From Chloroflexales bacterium (GTDB lineage Bacteria; Chloroflexota; Chloroflexia; Chloroflexales; Chloroflexaceae): 13,299 bases of DNA. The position numbers and the translations under genes are program-made. The notes under the pieces are model-generated. The model had not been told where the DNA came from and made no database searches. It worked only from the letters and a program-made list of their open reading frames with translations. The stretch is taken from positions 1 to 13,299 of the forward strand of contig JAAXUL010000110.1 of NCBI GenBank assembly GCA_013336035.1, read 5' to 3'. Shown here piece by piece: positions 1-4,102 of this stretch. Position 1 is the first letter of the stretch; each line of letters starts with the position of its first letter.

Positions 1-16
1 CGAACGAGCCACTGGA

Positions 17-50
17 GAGCTGGGTGCTGTGAAAGCAGCATGCCCGGTTC
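17..50 (+). ncRNA. Group II intron domain V
   Basis: This is a 34-nt hairpin with every canonical part. Bases 17-24 pair with 43-50 (8 bp including G-U pairs). A two-nucleotide bulge (T41, G42) sits on the 3' strand. Bases 25-30 pair with 35-40 (6 bp), capped by a GAAA tetraloop at 31-34. The catalytic triad AGC (18-20) faces GTT (47-49). Length, bulge position and tetraloop all fit the family consensus, and no base looks damaged. Confidence 0.9.
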
Positions 51-52
51 GG

Positions 53-127
53 AGGGGGGCCGACGGAAAAGTACCTATGCAGTTGGAAAAGAACAACAGC
101 GGGCAACTCGCCGGCGGCCTACCCTAC
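53..127 (+). ncRNA. Group II intron domain VI with bulged branch-point A121
   Basis: Bases 58-62 pair with 115-119 and 55-57 pair with 122-124, leaving T120-A121 bulged. A121 is the seventh nucleotide from the intron end at 127, the expected branch-point spacing. The stem continues with 64-66 against 111-113. The apical part is extended by a second hairpin, 81-85 (AGTTG) with 104-108 (CAACT). The fold was done by eye. Confidence 0.8.
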
Positions 128-520
128 TTGAACGTGAAGGGACTTGCGAAAACCAAGCTGTCCAAAAGCGTTTACGATGCAGGATGGGGTCAGCTCCGCT
201 TCCAGCTCACCTACAAGGCCCGGTGGGCGGGCAAGCACCTCGTCGTGGTTGGGCGCTTCTTCCCCTCCACACGCCTCTGCCCCGTCTGCGGCGCGGTCAA
301 GCGCGACCTCACCCTCGCTGACCGCACCTGGACGTGCGAGTGTGGGGCCACCCACGACCGCGACCTCAACGCCGCCCGCAACATTCGTGACCAGGGCCTC
401 AAACTCCTGCTGGCCGGTGGTTCAACGGACAGCCTAAACGCCTCTGGAGAGTCGGTAAGCCCTGCCACGCGCGGGCACGGCTCTGTGAAGGAGGAAGCCC
501 CGCCGCTTGCGGCGGGGTAG
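128..520 (+). pseudogene. tnpB: TnpB (IS200/IS605 family) 3' exon, C-terminal part only
   Basis: This encodes about 130 residues of the C-terminal half of a TnpB RNA-guided nuclease. It begins with LNVKG, the segment just after the RuvC-II glutamate, then a helical stretch (DAGWGQLRFQL). A zinc ribbon follows, with cysteine codons at 278, 287, 335 and 341, then RuvC-III (HDRDLNAARN, catalytic Asp codon near 362). A basic tail ends at the TAG at 518-520. The upstream coding part, including RuvC-I and the RuvC-II Glu, is not in the window because a group II intron occupies bases 1-127. If the intron splices and the 5' exon is intact, the gene may still be functional. Otherwise it is a disrupted IS remnant. 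No tnpA is seen. Three tnpB-related pieces occur in this window. Confidence 0.88.
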
Positions 521-525
521 TTCAC
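402..525 (+). ncRNA. IS605-type right end and probable omegaRNA (reRNA) scaffold, copy 1
   Basis: In TnpB systems the guide RNA scaffold overlaps the 3' end of tnpB and the transposon right end, with the guide lying just outside the element. A conserved block (about 451-480) contains AAGCCC and GGGCACGG. It is followed by a GC hairpin, 498-505 with 510-517 (loop 506-509), and the terminal motif GGGGTAGTTCAC ending near 525. The same layout occurs at 3518-3650 with a differently sequenced but still paired hairpin. The scaffold's 5' boundary is approximate. The bases after about 525 would be the presumptive guide, and they fall inside the broken MBG gene. Confidence 0.65.
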
Positions 526-870
526 GGCAGGTCAGATAGAGCTTTCAGCCGAGCGGCCAGCGGCAGGAAGAGCTTGATCGGGGCGCCTGGGGCAGGTAGG
601 GCGGCTGTGATCGTCAGCGTGCCCGAGGTGAAGCTGATCGTGTAGTTGCCACCGGCGCTCAGGCTGCCCTGGGTGACGGCGTAGCTGCCCGGCGGGCTGC
701 TCGCCGTGGCGGGCGATCACATTGCCAGCGGGGGCGCGCCGCTGGGTCGGCGGGGCCGTGCGCCCGCCGGCTACGACAATGCCGGGCACAAGGGCGCCGA
801 TGAGAGCGAGCAGGGCGAGCAGGGCGAGCAGGGCTGGCCGGAAACGCGGCTGCGCTGGCTGAACGATCAT
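522..870 (-). pseudogene. Frameshifted or deleted secreted MBG-domain surface protein
   Basis: The start ATG (868-870) has a GGAGG-type Shine-Dalgarno about 8 nt upstream. It opens a clear signal peptide: positively charged N-terminus, then a hydrophobic ALLALLALLAL core built from the GAGCAGGGC micro-repeat at about 807-834. The signal-peptide frame then runs into low-complexity Arg/Gln/Pro sequence. A different minus frame from about 715 down encodes SPPGSYAVTQGSLSAGG, then NYTISFTSGTLTIT. This matches the ending of an MBG (MBG_2-like) repeat and is followed by an IKLFLPLAAR tail like those on Chloroflexota surface proteins. So the signal peptide and an MBG C-terminus are joined out of frame, consistent with an internal deletion. 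The stop (TGA, 522-524) lies in the neighbouring IS end, so that insertion may have trimmed the C-terminus. Confidence 0.6.
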
Positions 871-1042
871 TTGCTGGGCCCTCCGTGTCAGGGCGACAGA
901 GGCGTAGGCCGGCGATGCGAGGGCGTGTCTGACTCATGACAACGCGCCTCAGCTTTGCGTTTCATACCTGTCTAGCAGCTCCTCATCACCCAGCGAAGAG
1001 GCCTGCCGCTAAACGCGATGCACCTATACGAGATCTCGCAGA

Positions 1043-1254
1043 GCAAAGGGGATGCGCCCGATGGAGGGCACGCCGAAGACCGTGACGCTCACCCGGTCGC
1101 GTACGGGCAAGTGGTTCGCCTGCTTCTCGTGTGAGGTGGAGGCCGAGCCGCTGCCGCCTACGGGCGCGCTTATGGGCGTGGACGTGGGGCTGTTGTCGTT
1201 TGCCACCTTCTCGGACGGGCAGAAGATCGACAGCCCACGTTTCTACCGGCGTGG
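1043..1254 (+). pseudogene. tnpB: TnpB fragment, central part through RuvC-I
   Basis: About 70 residues match the middle of TnpB. They include MRPMEGTPKTVTLTRS, GKWFACFSCEVE and PLPPTG, then the RuvC-I strand MGVDVGL with its catalytic Asp retained, and SDGQKIDSPRFYRR. The frame has no obvious N-terminal TnpB domain upstream (stop at 1010-1012). Similarity ends abruptly at RFYRR, where the 41-bp repeats begin. No continuation of TnpB is seen beyond the array. It is a broken piece and cannot be a working nuclease. It lies in the same orientation as the tnpB exon at 128-520, but a different module is present, so the two could be parts of separate IS copies. Confidence 0.8.
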
Positions 1255-1459
1255 GGGACGATTCGAGGGTCCGAATCGTCGTACAAAGTCTTTGAGGGAC
1301 GATTCGGGGGTCCGAATCGTCGTACAAAGTCTTTGAGGGACGATTCGGGGGTCCGAATCGTCGTACAAAGTCTTTGAGGGACGATTCGGGGGTCCGAATC
1401 GTCGTACAAAGTCTTTGAGGGACGATTCGAGGGTCCGAATCGTCGTACAAAGTCTTTGG
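1255..1459. repeat. Five tandem 41-bp hairpin repeats
   Basis: Units start at 1255, 1296, 1337, 1378 and 1419, each exactly 41 bp. They are almost identical: A or G at the first loop position, and a final-base change in unit 5. Each contains a 9-bp inverted repeat, GACGATTCG and CGAATCGTC, around a 6-nt loop (AGGGTC or GGGGTC). A short palindrome, CAAAGTCTTTG, follows. The unit is not a multiple of three, so frames cycle. The minus strand stays open in all three frames, which gives repetitive translations that are probably not protein. The spacers are not unique, so this is not CRISPR. Confidence 0.95.
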
Positions 1460-1550
1460 CGCGGCGGCAGGGCGGCCTTCAGCGCGGGCGGGGCGTAGGC
1501 CAGCCAGCAGCGGGCCAGGCGCAGGCACAGGTGGCGCAGCAGGTGGGCGG

Positions 1551-1590
1551 GTACGTAACAGACTACGTAGCCCGCTCTTGTAGTTCTACA
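1551..1590. promoter_or_regulatory. Cluster of short palindromes, possible operator
   Basis: TACGTA occurs twice, at 1552-1557 and 1564-1569 (12-bp spacing); the second copy extends to CTACGTAG (1563-1570). A further palindrome, TGTAG-TT-CTACA, lies at 1579-1590. Together they form an AT-richer island in GC-rich DNA. A repressor site for a downstream leader or the exporter is conceivable, but no matching regulator is seen in the window. Confidence 0.35.
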
Positions 1591-1671
1591 GTAGCCCTGG
1601 GCCGCGCCGGGGCGTATCATCACGCCATCACCAGTCGGCAGCAGCGCAGCGAGACAGAAAGGAGGCCCTCA

Positions 1672-1707
1672 ATGCTCATCAGCCAGCGCCGCGCCCGCCG
1701 CGGCTAG
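1672..1707 (+). CDS. Mini-ORF MLISQRRARRG, copy 1 (possible leader peptide)
   Basis: This 11-codon ORF ends at TAG 1705-1707 and has AAAGGAGG 7 nt upstream of its ATG, one of the best ribosome sites in the window. The peptide is Arg-rich (five Arg in the last six residues, mostly CGC). It could be a leader peptide controlling the MFS exporter. It could also be a decayed 5' end of a lost gene. The next gene starts about 355 nt downstream. Only the initiation signal and the exact duplication support translation. Confidence 0.35.
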   Translation: MLISQRRARRG

Positions 1708-1770
1708 CCAGCTCCCGGTCGCCCCGGCCCCCGGCCACACAAGCGCAGCGAGACAGAAAGGAGGCCCTCA

Positions 1771-1806
1771 ATGCTCATCAGCCAGCGCCGCGCCCGCCGC
1801 GGCTAG
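1771..1806 (+). CDS. Mini-ORF MLISQRRARRG, copy 2 (possible leader peptide)
   Basis: The coding sequence and Shine-Dalgarno are identical to the copy 99 bp upstream; the only mismatch between the duplicated units lies after the stop. It ends 256 bp before the MFS start. Its role is uncertain for the same reasons as the first copy. Confidence 0.35.
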   Translation: MLISQRRARRG

Positions 1807-2062
1807 CCAGCTCCTGGTCGCCCCGGCCCCCTGTCACCCGGTCGCGGGGCCCCGTCCAGACGATGCCGTCTCCCGCGAAGCCGAACACGCTGCCGCCCCG
1901 GTGGGCCACGGCGGTGGTACGGGCCGCGGAGGCGGCATTGCTCTGGGCAAGTGCGGACCCTTCCCCTGGCGTGGGCCTGGCTCAGCGCTGCGGTGAGGGG
2001 GTGAAACCAGCGATAGCGGTAGAGCAGGCAGCGCCGTAGGCGCGAGAAAGAAGGAGACCTCA

Positions 2063-3373
2063 ATGGTCCATCGCACCGGGCGCACCTCACCCTATCGAAT
2101 CTTTCGCAATCGGACCTTCACCCAGCTCTGGCTCGCAAATCTGGTCTCGGTCAGCGGCAGCGCCCTGACCTCCCTGGCCGGCGCGATCCTGGTCTACCAG
2201 CTCACCGGCTCGGCGCTGCATGTTGGCCTGGTGCTACTGGCCGCAACAATACCGGCCCTGGTCGTCGGCCTCTTCGCCGGGGTGCTCATCGATCGCTACG
2301 ACCGCAAGCGGATCATGATCGCGGCTGACCTCGTGCGGGCTGCCCTGGTGCTCGCGATGCCGTTCGTCGCAGCATTTGGGGTTGGCTGGCTCTACCTGCT
2401 GGTCATCCTCGCCGGCGTCGCCAACCAGTTCTTCGAGCCGGCGCACCTGAGTATTCTGCCGGACATCGCCGACGAAGAGGAGCTGGCGGCCGCGAATGCA
2501 CTGATGGAGGTCAGCACCCAGATTGCCTGGGCCCTCGGCTTCGCGGCGGCCGGACTGATTGCCGCGCTTGGCTCGACCGCCTGGGCGTTCTATATCGACG
2601 CCGCCACCTTCCTGCTCTCAGGGGTGTGCATCGCCACGGCGAAGATTACGTCGCAGGCGGCTCCCGTGGAGGCGCAGCCGGGCGCCGCCGCCATCCTGAG
2701 CGAGCTCCGCGATGGCATATCCTATATGGCGCAGCGCCCCGAGCTGCGCTCGCTGCTCCTGCTCCGCGTGCCGGTGGTGCTCAGCTTCGGGCTGACGAAC
2801 GCCCTGCTGCTGCCGTTCACGCTCCGCGCCCTCGGCGCAAGCGAGTTCGAGTATGGGCTCATTGAGGGCATCGCCTCGATCGGCATTCTTGTGGGGGGGC
2901 TGCTGATGGCCCACGTGGCCCATCGGATGCAGGAGGGCCAGTGGATCGCCGTAGGTCTGCTCATCATGGCAGTGGAGCAAGTGCTAACGGTACAGCTTGG
3001 CGCCGTGCCCCTCGCGATGGTGCTACTGTTTATTGGCGGTGTGGCGAACGCGCCGGTAATGGTTGCGACGCGCCTCCTCATCCAGCGTGTCGCGGCGAGC
3101 GAGCTGCGCGGACGGGTCGCGAGCGCCTACTATGTCATCACCAATGTCGGTCTCTCGGTGGGGATGCTGGGCGCCAGCCTCGCCGACCTGATCGATGTGC
3201 GGCTGCTCTTCCTGCTTGGCGCGCTGCCCCTATTCCTCAGCGGCCTCCTCGCCCTCGTGCTGCCGGGCCTGCGCGTGCCAGCGCACACCTGGCTGCGATC
3301 CCTCGGCCTGGCGAGCAGTTTGCCCCAGGCGCCCCAGGTGGAGCCAGAGGCCGGCGAGGTGGCTACTGCATAG
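2063..3373 (+). CDS. MFS exporter, DHA3/MefA-EntS-like family
   Basis: This is a 436-residue integral membrane protein, the normal length for a 12-helix major facilitator. The start ATG has AAGGAG at 2051-2056, 6 nt upstream. Residues about 20-45 form the first helix (QLWLANLVSVSGSALTS). MFS motif A is seen in the loop after helix 2 (GVLIDRYDRKR, about residues 73-83). Helix pairs continue to a final hydrophobic hairpin near 390-410, followed by a soluble tail. The YRIFRNRTFTQLW start, the early SGSALTSLA helix and the ANALMEVSTQIAWALG segment are typical of proton-coupled drug or siderophore exporters of the DHA3 group. The substrate cannot be told from sequence. The gene stands alone between mobile-element remnants, with a long leader containing duplicated mini-ORFs. 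The coding frame looks intact. Confidence 0.9.
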   Translation: MVHRTGRTSPYRIFRNRTFTQLWLANLVSVSGSALTSLAGAILVYQLTGSALHVGLVLLAATIPALVVGLFAGVLIDRYDRKRIMIAADLVRAALVLAMPFVAAFGVGWLYLLVILAGVANQFFEPAHLSILPDIADEEELAAANALMEVSTQIAWALGFAAAGLIAALGSTAWAFYIDAATFLLSGVCIATAKITSQAAPVEAQPGAAAILSELRDGISYMAQRPELRSLLLLRVPVVLSFGLTNALLLPFTLRALGASEFEYGLIEGIASIGILVGGLLMAHVAHRMQEGQWIAVGLLIMAVEQVLTVQLGAVPLAMVLLFIGGVANAPVMVATRLLIQRVAASELRGRVASAYYVITNVGLSVGMLGASLADLIDVRLLFLLGALPLFLSGLLALVLPGLRVPAHTWLRSLGLASSLPQAPQVEPEAGEVATA

Positions 3374-3517
3374 CCGAGCGGCCCCGCCAGCATCGGCAGG
3401 CGAAACTCGCCCCGCCCAGGCCGATGAGCCCACCAAAGACGTAGCCGGGGCGACCGTGATAGGGTGCCCCATGCGTGATCGTCCTCGTCCTTGTAATGCC
3501 ATGCGAGGGCTGATGCG

Positions 3518-3650
3518 GTGAACTACCCCGGCGCAAAGCGCCGGGGTTTCCCCCGTCATCGTGCCGTGCCCGTGCGTGACGGGGCTTGCCTGCACTCGGG
3601 GAGCGTGATGCTCCATCGGCCAGCAGGAGTCGAAGGCCCTGGTCACGAAT
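3518..3650 (-). ncRNA. IS605-type right end with TnpB C-terminal tail, copy 3 (probable omegaRNA scaffold relic)
   Basis: Read on the minus strand, this begins with the codons IRDQGLRLLLAD (as at 402-437 in copy 1). It passes through a conserved block with AAGCCC and GGGCACGG, and ends with a 9-bp GC hairpin (3526-3534 with 3538-3546, loop AAA) and the terminal GGGGTAGTTCAC (end at 3518). The stem differs from copy 1 yet remains fully paired. On the plus strand the hairpin is followed by TTT about 150 bp after the MFS stop, so it might also act as a weak terminator for the exporter. Confidence 0.6.
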
Positions 3651-3663
3651 GCGGCCCCCTACT

Positions 3664-3804
3664 ACTCCCCTTCTGGCAGCGGGCAAGGTGGCGCTGGAGG
3701 CGCCGCAGCTTGCGCTCAGCACGCCGGTAGTGCCTGGGCGCGGGCACGCGCGTGCCGTCGCTGAGGACAGCCAGCTCCTTCAGGCCCAGGCCAACCCCAC
3801 TGAA
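3664..3804 (-). pseudogene. tnpB: TnpB RuvC-I fragment, internally deleted copy 3
   Basis: The minus-strand peptide (GVGLGLKELAVLSDG, then PRHYRRAERKLRRLQRHLAR, then CQKGS) is the RuvC-I strand and following helices of TnpB. The usual catalytic Asp of the GxDxGL motif is Gly here (GVGLGL), so the nuclease site is lost. After CQKGS the sequence jumps within about 15 nt to the C-terminal IRDQGL segment in another frame. RuvC-II, the zinc ribbon and most of RuvC-III are therefore deleted. Upstream (3805-3850) the N-terminal domain is unrecognisable. This is a dead deletion derivative, facing away from the sensor kinase gene. Confidence 0.75.
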
Positions 3805-4102
3805 AGGCCGTTTGCCGCGTTGCGATGCGCTGAACCGCGCTTCACCACCCGCCACAAGCGGCGGGGTACTCGCGCGGCCCCACATAAAGTAGAATGAGGG
3901 CATTGCTGTGCGCCGATCGTGATCGTCACCGCTAGCAAGGCGACGCCTCGCCAGCGGTGACCAGGATGACAAGGGTCTCCTTCCCGCCCGCCACCCTCGG
4001 CTATATCGTGGCAGCGCAGGTACCTCCCCCTCGCTCATCGCTGTTTCGGATGTGCCATCGGTTGCGTTCGCGCACGTGTGACCCAGCAGGTGAGGAGGCC
4101 AA
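3805..4102. other. Leader region upstream of the hybrid histidine kinase
   Basis: No gene is supported here. It holds an inverted repeat at 3925-3961 and an isolated TAGAAT (3890-3895) that could be a -10 element, but no convincing -35 was found. It ends with a strong Shine-Dalgarno (AGGAGG, 4 nt before the ATG at 4103). Part of it may be the decayed left end of the minus-strand tnpB element. Confidence 0.5.
3925..3961. repeat. Inverted repeat / hairpin upstream of the kinase gene
   Basis: GTCACCGCT (3925-3933) and AGCGGTGAC (3953-3961) form a perfect 9-bp stem. Inside it, AGGC-GAC-GCCT makes a second small stem. It lacks a U-run, so it is not a typical terminator. It may be an operator, an mRNA leader structure or a subterminal IS hairpin. 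Confidence 0.6.

Larger units (their letters stand above)
1..127 (+). ncRNA. 3' end of a group II intron (domains V and VI), 5' part outside window
   Basis: This is the tail of a self-splicing retroelement intron. A canonical domain V (17-50) is followed by a domain VI stem with a bulged A and a 3' terminus of the usual AY type (CTAC, ending at 127). The sequence after 127 is, in frame, the conserved LNVKG stretch of an IS605-type TnpB, which fixes the 3' splice site. Reading frames that cross bases 29-127 into tnpB are therefore intron sequence, not protein N-terminus. The ribozyme core, any reverse-transcriptase ORF and the 5' exon lie left of the window, so subclass and activity cannot be judged. 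Confidence 0.88.
1643..1838 (+). repeat. 99-bp tandem duplication carrying SD plus mini-ORF
   Basis: Copy 1 starts at 1643 and copy 2 at 1742. The first 90 bases are identical except for 1716 (C) versus 1815 (T), with weaker similarity for a few bases beyond. Each copy contains AGAAAGGAGGCCCTCAATG, a near-perfect Shine-Dalgarno and start, followed by an 11-codon ORF. The high identity means the duplication is recent or maintained. Confidence 0.95.
1460..2062. other. Gene-free stretch upstream of the MFS gene
   Basis: No convincing gene is seen in about 600 bp. It contains three short palindromes (1551-1590) and the 99-bp tandem duplication with two 11-codon mini-ORFs (1643-1838). About 200 bp of GC-rich leader then precede the MFS start. 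On the minus strand, a short open stretch near 1850-1960 reads AVAHRGGSVFGFAGDGIVW, which looks protein-like. It has no identifiable start or family and could be a relic. No confident promoter can be placed. Confidence 0.6.

Noticed and set aside
1255..1459. CRISPR array
   Set aside because: The whole 41-bp unit repeats with no unique spacers, and no cas genes are nearby.
986..1623. Minus-strand repetitive proteins (SLKDFVRRFGPPNRP repeats)
   Set aside because: They arise only because the 41-bp repeat has no stops in any minus frame. The same DNA gives three overlapping repetitive translations, with no initiation signal.
1850..1960. Minus-strand protein-like stretch (AVAHRGGSVFGFAGDGIVW)
   Set aside because: It has no start codon or Shine-Dalgarno and no family I can name; left as a note in the intergenic description.
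3363..3517. Minus-strand membrane peptide (GYVFGGLIGLGGASFA)
   Set aside because: It is a short hydrophobic stretch with no start or family match and overlaps the MFS 3' end; chance cannot be excluded.
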